Of a stretch of 64,000 bases of DNA, positions 44,938 to 57,104 are shown piece by piece (within the stretch, counting starts at the first letter, position 1; each line of letters opens with the position of its first letter). A model generated the notes under the pieces. That model saw only the letters and a list, made by a program, of their open reading frames with translations. It ran no database searches and was not told where the DNA came from. The DNA lies in the NCBI RefSeq assembly GCF_000315625.1, contig NW_005434650.1, positions 504,873 to 568,872 on the forward strand, in the 5' to 3' direction. The translations under genes were made by a program, and so were the position numbers. The stretch is from Guillardia theta CCMP2712 (taxonomy: Eukaryota > Cryptophyceae > Pyrenomonadales > Geminigeraceae).

Positions 44938-46023
44938 GCATAATCATAAACATCATCATAATCTTTCACTCACTTTGGATCGCTTCCATTATGTACAAAT
45001 ATCCTTCGCTTGAGAATGTTGTGGATATCTTCCCACGAATGAACCTGCGTCATCATGAAAAAGCATCCAAAGGAAGAATCGAATTCCTCTTCCTTTCTCC
45101 TCCTCCTCCTCCTCCTCCTNNNNNNNNNNNNNNNNNNNNNNNNNNNNNNNNNNNNNNNNNNNNNNNNNNNNNNNNNNNNNNNNNNNNNNNNNNNNNNNNN
45201 NNNNNNNNNNNNNNNNNNNCAGGGGATCTCTGCGTCTTAAATACCCTCTTTGTGCCTCTCCTCTTGCTTTCGCCATCTCTCATCCTCCTTGCTGCCATCT
45301 CCTCCCTCCTCCTCCTCCTTCCCCTCCTCCCACCTTGTCTTTCAAGTTCTTCACGCTCCGCATCTTGCTCTCAATCTTCGCCAACTTCGCAGCCATGGCA
45401 GCGTCCAAGGACGACAGGTCCCTCTCTACCATCAGCGCCATCGTACTCTCCTCAGCGGCCAGCAGCAGGCTGCTCTTGATTCTCTCCATGGCGCCGATCA
45501 TCCTCCTCTCATGGTTTGCAGTCATCTCCGACAGCACGAGATTCATCTTCTCCTGCACCTCCTTCGCCTTCAGCTCAAGGTCGATGGGCAGGACTGACGG
45601 GAACTTCTCCAGCGCGATCAGCGTCATCAGAACCTCCTCGTACGTGAGCTCCATTCTCCTCCTCCTTCCCGCCCTCTGATACTTTTCATCTTCCTCCACC
45701 GACATCTTGCTGCTCTGCTCGTCCTGCAGACTTGTCTTGCTGTCCTCCTCCTGTCCTCCCTCGTCGCGCCTCGTCGCCTTCGCCTTCGTCTCCTCCTCCC
45801 GCATCTGCGACCCTTCCACCATGTTGCTCCAGAAGTCGTCGAACGTAGACCAGTCGCTCTTGAAAGATCGCGACAAGACAGAACCACGATACCGCAAACC
45901 TGTTTGATGAAGCGTCAGAAATCATTCCAATCCCTTCCATCAGCATCGTTACCACCACCATTGTCATCCACATAATCACCGACATCACAGTCGTCGTCAT
46001 CGTCATCGTCATCGTCATCATCG

Positions 46024-46107
<84 letters not shown>

Positions 46108-49100
46108 CCTTCGCAAAGTCTCTTAAGCTTCCATACTGGCAAACTTCCCTGCATCACATATGAGCAAATGTGGATCTGGAACATCAAGATGTGGAACAAG
46201 GAGGAGAACAGGAAGAGGGAGAGAAGAGAAGGAGGAGGAAGAGGAGGCAGCAACATCAGCTTACTCACCTTACGATGCGGGTCCAGCACCAGCCACTCCT
46301 CCTCGAACATGCTCATCTGCTTCCCGTCCACCAGACATCGCTGGTCGTCCATCCTCTCCATCAGTGCAGAGATCACGCTCGCCACAAAGAGCGGCATGAT
46401 GCACACCCGGCAAACTCCGATCAGCAGCAGCAGGTAGATCCAGGCCTGCAGAGTACCGCAGTCTCCCTTGCTAGATACCAGCTGGCCCGTGGTGGCGATC
46501 TCGAGCTTGTTGCCGTGGACCCCTGCGTTGAGGAGGAGCGTGCCCTGGACGGAGGGGTCGGGGGTACAGCTGGGAGGGATGACGGTGAGGGCGAAGAGGA
46601 CGGGGAGGTAGGGGGCGCCGAGGGCGAGCTGGAAGTTTGTGCGGAAGGAGCTGGGAAAGTCGATATAATTGGAGGAGGGAGTGATGCCAGACAAGTTGGC
46701 CTTGACGTCAGAGAAGATCTGCATGCCGATGATGGAGAAGACGGCGATGAAGACGAGGAGGAATACGAGGCAGCCGAAGCTTACCTGCAAGGGACGATGA
46801 GGCAGGGAAGCAGGGGGCGAGCAGGAAGGGAGTTGGTGGGATCAACGATGAGAGTAGGTGAGAAACAAGTCAAAGAGTCAAAGATTGGGAAGGGACAGGA
46901 AAGAAGGGAGGGAGAGGAGAGCAAGACATGGAGAGAGGAAGAAGCGAGAGTTCGTGACGTGGACGGTGCCCTGACCTGCAAGCAGTGCTTGAAGCTGGCG
47001 AGGACGTCGTGGAGCTCGGAGAGGGAAGGGATGAAGGAGCGGAGCCGGACGACAGCAAGGATGAGCGAGTGGGAGCGGAGGACCAAGATCACGCTCCCCC
47101 TCCCGTTCATGGCGCACTCGACGCAGCTGATGATGGTGACGACGAAGTCGAAGGAGGTGGTGGCGCGGTTGAAGAGGTCGAGCGAGGAGGCGCCGAGCTG
47201 GATGAGCTGCTCCATGGCGAGGAGGATCACAAAGACGTTGCAGGCCGTGGCCAGGCCCCTGCCGTCCCAGCTGTTGAGGGCGAGGAGGACGACGTTGAGA
47301 AGGAGCAGGAGGTCGACAGCGGCTCGGAACTCCCGGGAGGAGGCGAGAGACTGGAGCATCCTAGATCCTCTCTTCGACTTCCTCTTGCTCTGCGAGATGA
47401 AGATCCTCGCTGATCTCCTCACCAGTCTGATGGTTGTCCTCCAGCTGCGCTGGTCGGAGGTCAGGAACGCGAGCCCGTCGATCTGGCGGAGGGTGCGGAT
47501 GAGGATGGCGATGAGGAGGTTGTAGACGAGGATGTGCATGAAGAGGACGACGACGATGACGGGGAGCCCGGCAGATACGTTCTTGGGGCCATCCTGGATG
47601 AAGTCGCCTAACAAAGAGGAGGAGAGGGGAGGAGAGGGGAGAGAGAAGGAGGAGGGAAGAGAGGATAGTAAGCGAGGGAGAGGGGGAGAGAGGGAGAGAG
47701 GGGAAAAGTTTAGGATGAAGAAAGAACAGAAACAAGAGGGGACTCAAACAACCCTATCTAAACACTCCCTCTCTCCCTCCCTCTCTCCCTCCCTCCCTTC
47801 CTCCCTCCCTCCCTCCCTCCCTCCCTCCCTCCCTCCCTCTGACTTACCCTTGACCAACATGAGGTCTTCCACAAGCTGCAACCAGCCTTCTCCGAAGGGG
47901 CAGGATATGACGCCGATGGTGCGGGCGAGGTTCACAAAGTCATCGAAGTTCATGTCGGCGGAGTAGAACATTCGAGGTTTCAGGATCAGACTCCTGCCTT
48001 CCTCCTCTACAAATGCCTGCATCTTGCTCCAGCGCAGAGGCCCGCTCCTGTAGTTGATGGCTTCGCCCTGGAAGGTACCGAGGCACGCGTCCTCCGGTCT
48101 CCCTTGGTCGTTGCAGAGGACGAGCTTGCCGCAGTAGAGGTCAGAGCAGATGGCGCAGCAGGTGAAGGAGAGGAGGATCGCGGCGAAGAAGGTCTGCAGC
48201 ATGATACTCTTGGCCCTCCACAAGGAGTCGAGGAAGACTCGGATAGCATGGAAGCGCTTCAGGCCTGCGATGGGTCGAATGACGCGGAGGATGGGAATGC
48301 TGCGGAGGAAGGTCAGGTCAGGGCTCCTCGCGCTCTCCTTGGAGGAGGCGAAGCGGATGATGAGGTCGACGAGGATGGCGAGGAGAGAAAGCAACTCGAT
48401 AATGCCCCACATGGAGCGAAGAATGGCTTCCTTGGAGCCTGAGACGACGCCGAAGGTGACGGCCTTGGCGCAGGTCTCGAGGAGGAGGAGGGAGGTGAAG
48501 AGGCAGTCGACCAGGATGGTCTCGGCTGGGGTGAGGAGGAGGAGAGCCTCGCTGGTCTCGGTGTCAAAGATGGTGATAAGGACCCAGAGGAGGAAGCAGA
48601 TGCTGATAACGGTCTCATACACCTCGCTCTTGAAGAGCCTGAGGACGCTCAGGGTCAACAGGATGAAGAGGAGGGGAGGAGAGGAGGAGAGGAGGAGAGG
48701 AGGAGAGGAGGAGAAACGAGGAGTTTGGACGAGTACGAGGCAGGAGCGAAGATAGTTGAAAAGCGAAGGAATGGTGGAGGGAGGGGAGGGAAGGGAGGAG
48801 AGGAGAGGAGAGGTAGAGCGGAGGAAAGGTAGAGAGGAGGAGGACAGGAGGACAGGAGGAGAGGAGGATGACGGAGCAAGAAGTCTTCGACTCGTTCCGA
48901 TCGTCCTCCCCCATTGGCAGACAGCGAGATGGGACAGGAGAAGACTGGATTGAGGAATCAACGAACCTTCGGAGGGGCTTCTGCTGCCATCGAACCTCGT
49001 CCTCGTGATGTTCCTCCGTTAGCAGGTCAGTTTGCAAGCTCAGGGCAAGGTCCGTCAGAGCTCGTGCCATCAACGATCCTCCTGTGCGCAGCGAGTCCAG

Positions 49101-50380
49101 CACGTCGCTCTCGATCCTCCCGTCACTCTTCACTTCCTCCGGGGAGAATCCCATCTGGGTGCTCTGACCGTGATCGTAGCAGCACATCTCCAGCAGAACC
49201 TGCTGCTTCTCGGACATCCTCGCCCCTCCTCCCTCCAGGCGTTGCAGCCAAAGCACGAGGGCGTCCTGGCTGGGGAGGAAGACGAGGACTTCGCGGTGGA
49301 GGTTGTTGTTGTACATTTTGGAGAGGAGCGAGGAGTCAGGTTGCAAGACAAGGGAGAATTGAGAGGGCTGAGAGATGACCAATCTACGAGCTGAAGATTG
49401 CGCAATGACGGTCGCATGGTTTGTGTTGATCTGCAGACAGAACATTTAGGAACAAACAAGAAGAAGCACAAGGTGGTTGAGGAGGAGGAGGTGGTGATAG
49501 TGGTGGTAGTGGTGATGATAGATGTGATGGAATCAGAAAACAAGATCCTCACAGAAACTCATCGCTCAAATGCTCCAATATCATGGAAGAAGGGGAGGAA
49601 TGGAATGAAAACTTTGACCATCTCACATAGACGGAATGAGAGTAAAAGGTGATGCAGAGAGAAAAACAAAAATCGCAACCGTGGAGGAGACAGCAAGACA
49701 GACATACTGAAAGGCTGACAGAGAGGCAAGCAGCAAAAAAAGCAATATCATCACCTCGTACACAGATCGTCCGTACGGTCGTGTCATGGTCCCTCCCACA
49801 AGGGCATAGATGCCGATAGAACCATCTTCTCTCATCTCCATCCATCCCTTTTGACCGACCGCATCTGAAAGGTGCCAACCGAAATAGACCAGACAAGAGT
49901 GGAGGACAGGAGACGAGTCGTTGATCCCCCTGCTCCCTGCCTGCATCTGAAACTTCGCCCAGGAGTAGCTCTTGAAGTGGAAGTGAGCTGTGCTGGTTAT
50001 CTTCTTCAGCATGATCTGTCGTCGGGACTCCTCCTGCAGTTCCCGCTTGTTCTTGTCGCGCAGGTAGATCTGACGAGAGACCTTCTCTCGGTCGTCTGTC
50101 TCGAGGTTGTCGATCAAGACAGCAAGGAAAGTTTTCATGATGATGAGCTTGAAAACAAAACTTCCGATCATCAGGTATGGGACGATTCCAACTGTCACTG
50201 AACTGCCCTCGACGAGGAGAGAGAATATGCTGTTTCCTGTCTGTTAGTTGGAAGGACATGTCAGTATTCGCTGTCGATTTGAGATATTACGACCATCATC
50301 AATATCAAAACCATTGTATTCATCTTCACCTTCATCATTGCTACCATCATCATGATCATCAACATCAGCATCAGCATCAT

Positions 50381-50412
<32 letters not shown>

Positions 50413-50414
50413 GA

Positions 50415-50445
<31 letters not shown>

Positions 50446-50461
50446 GCAGCAGCATCATCAT

Positions 50462-50553
<92 letters not shown>

Positions 50554-52519
50554 GCATCAGCAGCAGCTGCAGCTGCAGCAGCATATCTTGTCTGCGCATT
50601 AGCCCCCCTGCCTTTCATCCTCTCCCCTCAACACCCCCAACTCTCACCATTAGAAGCTGCACGATGAGGAAAGATCCTCCGAACGAGGAGAAGTATTCCT
50701 CTACCCCTCCTAGCGACGAAAACCTCGGCAAGGGCGTCACAGGGAACAGCTGCTGCCCGACCAGTGAGTAGACGATCCAAGCAAAGGCGATGGCGATGGT
50801 AGCGCTGCCAGTGCCTCTCCTCAACCCCAAGTGAAGCAAACTGTTGAGGTCAGGGAGCAGGTGGAGGTGAGAGAAGAGGCGGAGGAAGCGAAGAAGTCGG
50901 ATCGTGCGAAGGCCATCAATGCCGGAGATGACCCCGATGAGGCTCAGAATCGTCACCAACGAGTCGAACAGGTTGAGCGGGTAGCAGAAGTACCGCGGGT
51001 TGAAGTTGAAGACGAACAGCTGGGAGAGGAGCGAGAGAGCGAAGAGGATGACTGTGACGTCTTCGACCACCCTGACGATGCTCCTCTCGCTCGCGCTCAT
51101 GTCCTTGTTGACGATGCAGATCATCAGAGCTTGCAGCCCGGCGAGCCCGGAAAGGAGGTAGCTGAACAGAGGGGTCTTGGAGAAGGCGGAGATTCTCGAA
51201 TGCCATGCGAAGATCTCAGCAAAGTCATCGACGTTCTTGTCGGGATGGAAGGAGTTCGGGAACACAATCAGCTTGCCGCACAGGGTCCGGGACAAGAGGA
51301 CGAGATCGAGCAAGGAAAACGACCTCCTCTCCCTCACCTCGATGTTGACCTGCCTGTGCGACCTCAGCCTCGCGTCCATCCTTTGCCACATGAGCTTGAT
51401 CCTGCCGACCAGAGTTTTCCTCTGCTCTTCCTCTACATGCAGCACCAGTGCGTCCTTCTCCCCTTCTGACCGCGTCGAGATCCTCTTGGCAGACATGTTT
51501 TCCTGCCCCGGCGATGTCAGGAGGACCCCGCCGGTCTGATTGAATCTCCCCTTGCACTCCAGGTAGCACAAGACGTAGATGGCAGGGAAGTAGTTGGCGA
51601 GCAAGATCGATCCCAGCACTGTCAACGCCAAGAAGTAGATCATGGCAGACTGCCCTGCTGCGTCGATGGTGGGGTTGAGGATTTCTCCCTCGAAGTAGTG
51701 GGACAGGAAGGTCGCAACCGTCATGATCGAACTTCCTATGTCATCAAAACTGAGCAGGGGGTTGATGGAGGGAAGAGAGTACGATCTCTCGCATATCTCA
51801 TCCGCATAGCAGCTCCTGCCACCTGCGAACAAGTCGAAATTGAACCTGCTGCCGCCCCTGCAATGCCGGACCGGCAGGACAACCTCGGTGGACTCGCCGT
51901 CCGCAATCGATACCGTGCAGTAATACCGAAGCTTTGATCTCAGCCCGAAGAAGTTGTGACCCACGTTGGCTGAGATGAAGACAAAGAATACAGAGACCAG
52001 CAAGATCCCGAGCAAGCGGATGGCGGACACGGCGAACGACTGTATCAGGATCTTCAAACTCCCAAGTCCTCGAGCCGTCCTCAACAAACGGAACGTGCGG
52101 AAGATCCTCAGGATCCTCACGTCTCCTCCCGAGTATCCAGAGCCAGCAGCTGCCGAGATGATGATGGTGAGATACGCTGACAGCAGGACAACCAAGTCCA
52201 ACAGGCCCCAGTACGTCCGGAGGTAGCCGTCCGGTCTCCGGAGGATCCCGTAGGCAAGGAATTTGAGTAGCATCTCGAGGGTGTAGAATGAGAGACAGAG
52301 GTTGTTGACAAGAGCCACTGCTCCATCTGGTATCCCCGACGCTGCATCGAATGACGTATCTATGATTACAACTGAGAGTATCAGCAAACTAGTAGTAAGA
52401 CGATCCTTCTTCTCCCCGTCCTCATCCACATACTCGAACAAATTTCTGACTGAGTCAGAGCACCTTGAACGCTGAGGACGTTCATCTTCAGCATCTTCAG
52501 GTGCTGCAACCCCTACCAT
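43743..52519 (-). CDS. Four-domain voltage-gated cation channel, 11 exons
   Basis: Exons 52519-50648, 50240-49755, 49430-48967, 48638-47848, 47607-46976, 46784-46269, 46148-46109, 45899-45334, 45044-44974, 44736-44256 and 44024-43743. Every junction keeps phase, giving about 2,066 residues, the usual size of Cav/Nav/NALCN alpha subunits. Four six-helix repeats are seen. S4 helices: I DVRILRIFRTFRLLRTAR, II GLRTIRLLRFLRLF, III FLRSIPILRVIRPIAGLKR, IV a weak ILVLRSHSLILAVVRLRSF. Pore loops: I FLSHYFEGEI, II VQLLMTGNSIFSLL, III CPFGEGWLQLV, IV LALGAPYLPVLF. Only III keeps the classical acidic-x-Trp form (GEGW), II has Asn and IV has no acidic residue, so neither the EEEE calcium nor the DEKA sodium filter is present. 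The last four exons are cytosolic and Glu/Lys-rich. Ion selectivity is unknown. The gap at 45120-45219 lies in an intron. Confidence 0.85.
45120..45219. other. Assembly gap (100 N)
   Basis: Exactly 100 N entered by a (CTC)n array. It falls inside the intron between the eighth and ninth channel exons, whose phases (0/0) match across it. Confidence 0.95.
46022..46106. repeat. (ATC)n array in a channel intron
   Basis: Nearly uninterrupted trinucleotides abutting the splice donor of the 40-nt seventh exon of the channel gene. On the minus strand the intron starts GTGATGATGATG. Confidence 0.9.
50341..50582. repeat. Compound (CAT)n/(CAG)n array in the first channel intron
   Basis: Alternating blocks of CAT and CAG trinucleotides fill most of the first intron (50241-50647). 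A similar CAT-to-CAG transition occurs at 44878-44941 in another intron of the same gene. Confidence 0.9.
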
Positions 52520-53328
52520 CTGGTGAGGAATGATTGCACTACAAACTCATCTTGAAACTTGAGTTGGGCGGGAAGAAAATCAGCTCAAGAAGCCATTCAG
52601 CTTCGCACTGAGATGCAGTGTCAACAACCTCTCCTGCTTGTTGCCATCACCTGCCATTCATAACTCGTTCCTGCATTCCCTGAGAGTCTGCCCCTCACTC
52701 ACCGCCCAGTTCGCCTCACGCCCGCATTCGTCAAACAATATCTAGGTGGGGTGGGGTACTTCGAAGGGCACAACAGGGGGTAGAGGTACAGACATTGCCA
52801 AAAAGGGTGCGACCGTTGGCCCCGGGCCGGGTACGGTCCGAATTCGGGCCGCCGGGCCGCGGGACGGAGGCACGGTCCGATCCGACAATGATTACCAGTT
52901 GACTGAACCCTCATCCTGCCTACTGCTGTCCCCAAAACTTAACTGATATTGAGAGTCTCTCTGCGGCAGTAAGTGCGCAAGGCTTCTCAGTGAGCCAACT
53001 TGTGACAGGCCGGGCAAACTTTGAAACTTCGAGTCCCGGGCGGCGGGCCGTTCCGACTGGGCCGGCCCGGCGGACTGCTGCGACAAAAGCTCGCCTCAGA
53101 GATTGAAAAGGAAATCATCCGGGGACACGAAAATGCAAGACAGATGGTGATCAGGAGCCGCTGAGGGAGAGCGTTGGAGCAAGCGAGGAGAGGCAGATCT
53201 CTTCTCTACACTAAGAGGAGGAGCCAGGAGAAGGGATCAGCTCAAGCTCGAAGAAGCTCTGAGAACTGCTTCAGGAAGCAGGTTGGCAAAAGGGTAGGGG
53301 AAAACCGTTGGGATCGAGGAGAGCAGAT
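52520..53328. repeat. Divergent promoter region with GC-rich island
   Basis: G-rich DNA at 52745-52790 (aggtggggtggggtac) next to GC cores at 52818-52885 and 53035-53085 (gccgccgggccgcgggac, cgggcggcgggccgttcc). It lies between the divergent channel and SPRY genes. No coding frame is supported. Confidence 0.55.
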
Positions 53329-54804
53329 ATGTCTGAAACGGAAGAAGGTATAGCAAGCAGTCTGAGGAGAAAGCCTAGCACTGAGACCATGGGAGGATTG
53401 CACCGCAGTCCCTCGAATCAGAGCTACGTAGTCAAGCGAGCACCCTCAGGCTTGAGCTTCAACAGTTTTGATCGGACCAAGTCATCCAAAGACAACAAGC
53501 TCTCACGAGTTCTGTCGAGCCACAACTCCTCTCAGGTTGCCTCGCTGCTCAAGTCCCTTGCAACACATACAGCGAGTGAACAGAGCTCGGAGACTCTCTA
53601 CTATGGGGTAGACAAAGAGGAGGAGCGCAGACTAAGGGACATTATCAATCGCGTCCACAACCGAATTCTCAAGCGAGATGCTGATCGTGCAAGTATCCTC
53701 CATTACTCTGCATGTATGCTCGACGGGGAGCTAGAGGTCGAAGGGCTGATCAGACAACTATGTGGGTCGCCAGAGTATCTCGAGCTGCAGAACAGGCAGA
53801 TAGACGAGGTGCAGATCGAGCAGAGAATATGGAAGAACAAGTTTCACCCCTGGATCTGCCATGCAGACGATGCCGATGAGGAGCTTGGCACTGTGAAGTG
53901 GAGTTTTAATGAGAAGGGGATTTCGTGGGCGAGGTGGGATAGTGGCGCCATCGAAGGGGAGAGTATGGGATCAAGAGTGTACAACGGAACCTTCGTGACG
54001 CAAACCAACGACAACTGGAGCACAGTCGCCATGGAGCAGCCATTCAAGGAAGGCATCCATGAGTGGTACGTGAAGAAAACCAGCGCTAGTGCTAACGGCA
54101 ACAAGGCCCGCATAGGGGTGGCGATCCGCGACATTGAGCTTGACAAAGATTTCCGTAACTCGCACTTCTTGAACCGCGTCTGGTACATCGACGAAGATGG
54201 AGACATCTGGAACGGCAACAACTTTGTTGCTCGTGGAGACTCTTGGTTTCGGAGTGGCAGCATCGTCAGGTGCAGGCTTGACACCCTTCGAAGAACTCTT
54301 AGTTTCGCCGTGAGTTTCAACCAGAAAGGAGATTGGAAGGATTCAGTGTTCTCACAAGCAGCCTCTTCCCACACACGAGGACCTCCAAACTCGTCACTGG
54401 TCATGAACCTCCCTCCCGGCAAAGAACTTTATCCTGTGATCCAGGACTATTGTGCTGGTAAGGAGCTTCTCCCTCTGTGTTCACCCCTTGACTTTCAATC
54501 TTCAGGGAGCGGATTTGAAGTCTCAGACATTTGCTCAAAAGAATTCAGCGAAGAGAACAAGAAAGAATTCGAGGGGATATTTGACATGCCGAAGAAATTC
54601 ATTGATGAGCTCGTCGAGAAGGTGGAGACTGCCGAAGAACGCAAGGCGGCGAGAAGCAGGGCGCTGAGCACCATGTCATTTGACACACGGAGCGTCGGAT
54701 CTAGGAGTGCAAAGACCAACACGTCAGCAGGATCCAGGATGACAGCGGGCACGCATGCGTCATCAACCAGGAGGGCGTCAAGAAGTCAGAAACCGAGGCA
54801 CTGA
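53329..54804 (+). CDS. SPRY (B30.2-like) domain protein, 2 exons
   Basis: The ATG at 53329 is the first true ATG in the frame. A 48-nt canonical intron (54458-54505) is divisible by three, so it can be read through; splicing gives DYCAGSGFEVSD and 475 residues. Residues 1-110 are Ser-rich and probably disordered. A helical part follows (EERRLRDIINRVHNRILKRD). Residues about 180-380 form a SPRY-like beta sandwich: VKWSFNEKGISWARWDSGA, VAMEQPFKEGIHEWYVK, KARIGVAIRD, GDIWNG, GSIVRCRLDTLRRTLSFAV and GKELYPVIQDY. This strand order (heat-up Trp, G-I-A-I, D-x-x-x-x-L-x-F) is typical of SPRY modules, which bind peptides. The C-terminal 60 residues are Ser/Arg/Thr-rich. No RING or other catalytic domain is attached, so the partner and role are unknown. 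Confidence 0.8.
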   Translation: MSETEEGIASSLRRKPSTETMGGLHRSPSNQSYVVKRAPSGLSFNSFDRTKSSKDNKLSRVLSSHNSSQVASLLKSLATHTASEQSSETLYYGVDKEEERRLRDIINRVHNRILKRDADRASILHYSACMLDGELEVEGLIRQLCGSPEYLELQNRQIDEVQIEQRIWKNKFHPWICHADDADEELGTVKWSFNEKGISWARWDSGAIEGESMGSRVYNGTFVTQTNDNWSTVAMEQPFKEGIHEWYVKKTSASANGNKARIGVAIRDIELDKDFRNSHFLNRVWYIDEDGDIWNGNNFVARGDSWFRSGSIVRCRLDTLRRTLSFAVSFNQKGDWKDSVFSQAASSHTRGPPNSSLVMNLPPGKELYPVIQDYCAGKELLPLCSPLDFQSSGSGFEVSDICSKEFSEENKKEFEGIFDMPKKFIDELVEKVETAEERKAARSRALSTMSFDTRSVGSRSAKTNTSAGSRMTAGTHASSTRRASRSQKPRH

Positions 54805-54889
54805 GATTTGACTCCTCTGTTCATCTTGTCTTTGTATGTCTATGCGTTCGCCTCCTCTTCGAAGTGGAGCGCGCCGTCGAGGGACGAGG

Positions 54890-56325
54890 TCATGCTGGTT
54901 CCCCGATCTTATGATAACACACCACTCCACAGAAAATCGCTACTGTCGTGAACTGCACGTCGTTTCTCTGTAGAATCGAATTAAAGGTTGAGAAATGGTC
55001 AAGCTCGAAGTTCATCGTTCCCGCATAGACTGTAATGAAATCATCTGATTCCATTGGAACACATGTAGAGTCCGGACGATACAAGAATTGTACCAACTCG
55101 CGATGTTTCGGTTCTATGAATGGTTGGAGGCAGTAGTCTAGACAAACGTCCTCAGCCCTCCAATGAAAATCTGTTATCGGATGTCCGAAGAGGACGGCCC
55201 CACGAGCAGTCCCATGGACGTAGAAAGACGCCTTCGTGCCCTTTAAGATCTTGACATCGGTATCGAAAGGGAGCAGGGTGAAATTGCCACTAGTCAATTC
55301 GAGGTTGCCATCCTCTAGTATAAGCACGGGATTCTCACGTACATCGCAAATCTTAGTCTCCATCACGACATCCCACAGAGAAGCATTCTGTCTCGCAGCA
55401 AAGTGCGGATCAAACCACGATCCATTCCGCGAGTAGATGGTGTACTCCACATGGTCTTGTTCCCCTTCGCAAGTAATCTACAAACTGAGTTTCACACAGC
55501 ACAAGGGAAAGGATCGAAATCACGAATCACCTTGAGGCCTGAGATCAAAATATCTTGTTTGTTTGCTTCGACGTCGAAGAACACTCCACATGCTGCATGG
55601 AACATGAGCTTATCCATTGGGCAAGTCAGCTGGAACTCCTCTCCTCTCCTTTTCCTCCTTTCTTGCATCAATCTTTCTTCTTTGGCTTTTTCATCGTCTA
55701 TGAAACTCTGTAAAGTTGGGTCCAGATTGTTTGTCAGAGGAAGATCATCGAGATAATTCCAGTCGGTCCTCAACGCGTCGGTATCCTGTAGCTTGAATTG
55801 TATCGAATCGTCGTCCAGAGAGGTCGACCCTTCGTCAAACTGAATCTTCAAAGCTTTCCGAAGGTCCCACTTGTAAGATCTAAGTATGCTATCACACACG
55901 TTTGGGTTCAGATCCGTCTTCCTCGCAAAGATTTCAATCTTCTCCGCTGCGCTCGGGGGGTCCTGCCCGTCAGACTCTGGGAACACAAGGAGGCTTTCCG
56001 ATTCATCTTCGGATCCTCCTCTCAATCCATGCATGGTGTTAACGTCCTTCAATTGAATAGAGCCAAATCTGATGCTTGCGAAATCCTCCTGCCTATCCCC
56101 GCATGCAGCTTCATTTATCTGACTGATGCGCCCCCTCGGTCGTGCATCGGACATGGCGGACATGATGAAAGATGTCACCTTATTATGAGATCCTGATGCA
56201 GATGCTGCATACTCTCCACCTGCCCTTCCTCCATCAACAGCCCATCCATTCGCTCCCCTCCCTCCTCTCGTGCCGCCCATCATCCACAGTATCGCCATTG
56301 TAGATGCCCACCGCAATCTCACCAT
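54890..56325 (-). CDS. Unknown protein with a UBA-like helical segment, 2 exons
   Basis: Exons 56325-55531 and 55477-54890, phase 0, 460 residues. Residues 1-50 are Gly/Ala-rich with a weak hydrophobic start (STMAILWMMGG). Around residue 130 is a three-helix block resembling UBA or TAP-C folds (AEKIEIFARKTDLNPNVCDS, ILRSYKWDLRKALK). A charged helix follows (DDEKAKEERLMQERRKRRG). The C-terminal 200 residues look beta-rich (LELTSGNFTLLPFDTDVKIL, ASFYVHGTARGAVLFGHPI) and match nothing I recognise. It converges with the SPRY gene, with only 85 bases between the stop codons. The first ATG in frame is used; a later ATG (MAILW) is possible. Confidence 0.7.
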
Positions 56326-57104
56326 CCTCGCAAGTCTCCACTCCTGGGTTTTGGGTTTGGGGCTACAAGTTTAAAATGTTTGATGATATGTATATTTAAA
56401 AACTACTGGTCAGCATGATTAATTTTATAGTATTTTTAAAAAGGGATAGAAGCATTATTTTACTGAAAAAATCCGTACCAAAATATAAAGTTTTACGTGT
56501 TGACATCAAGTAGAGATGGAGTATAAAAACAAAATTTTATGAAATATACCTTGGAAAGGTGGTTTTATAACTTACAAAATGTCAAAAACATTCTAAAAGA
56601 AGTTTTAAAATAACCTCTTGTTGTGCCTCTCCCCTTGCGCCATGCATCGCAGATGGAGCAGGGGATGGGACGGAGAATTAGGAGGAGGAGGAGGAGGAGG
56701 AAACAACAGAATGGAGGCGCGGATATCGTGTTGTGTGTGTTGCTTTCAGGGTATAGAATTGAATCTGTTACTGAAGGATCATGGTGTATGGTATGGCTGA
56801 TCCAGATGTTGGGGAAGAACTGTGGTGGGGTTGTGACTGGACGTAGCCAACACGCGACTGCTCGAGCAGGGACATGATCCTGTTCTGAAACATGTCTACA
56901 TTGTTGTGTCGTTGCCTTTCATATTCTATTTAGCGATGAACCGCCTCCCTTGACGGAAAGCTTTACCATCTTCCTTGGCTGTAAAATGAAAAATCTGCTT
57001 GTACGTTTTGGTGATTTTTGATTGCAAAGGATGTATTTCGTAATCAATATCTTTCAATATTTGAGCTAGATAACTTCTGATCTTTTATCTTTGTAGTAGC
57101 GTAG
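56326..57104. other. AT-rich intergenic region
   Basis: AT-rich from 56380 to 56620 with long A/T runs, then a short G-rich patch. No gene is seen. It holds the divergent upstream regions of the 54.9-56.3 kb gene and the pyruvate carrier gene. Confidence 0.5.

Noticed and set aside
46170-47525. Plus-strand open frame of 451 codons
   Set aside because: It is the antisense shadow of channel domain IV and the III S6 region, whose minus-strand translation shows S-helices and good splice phases.
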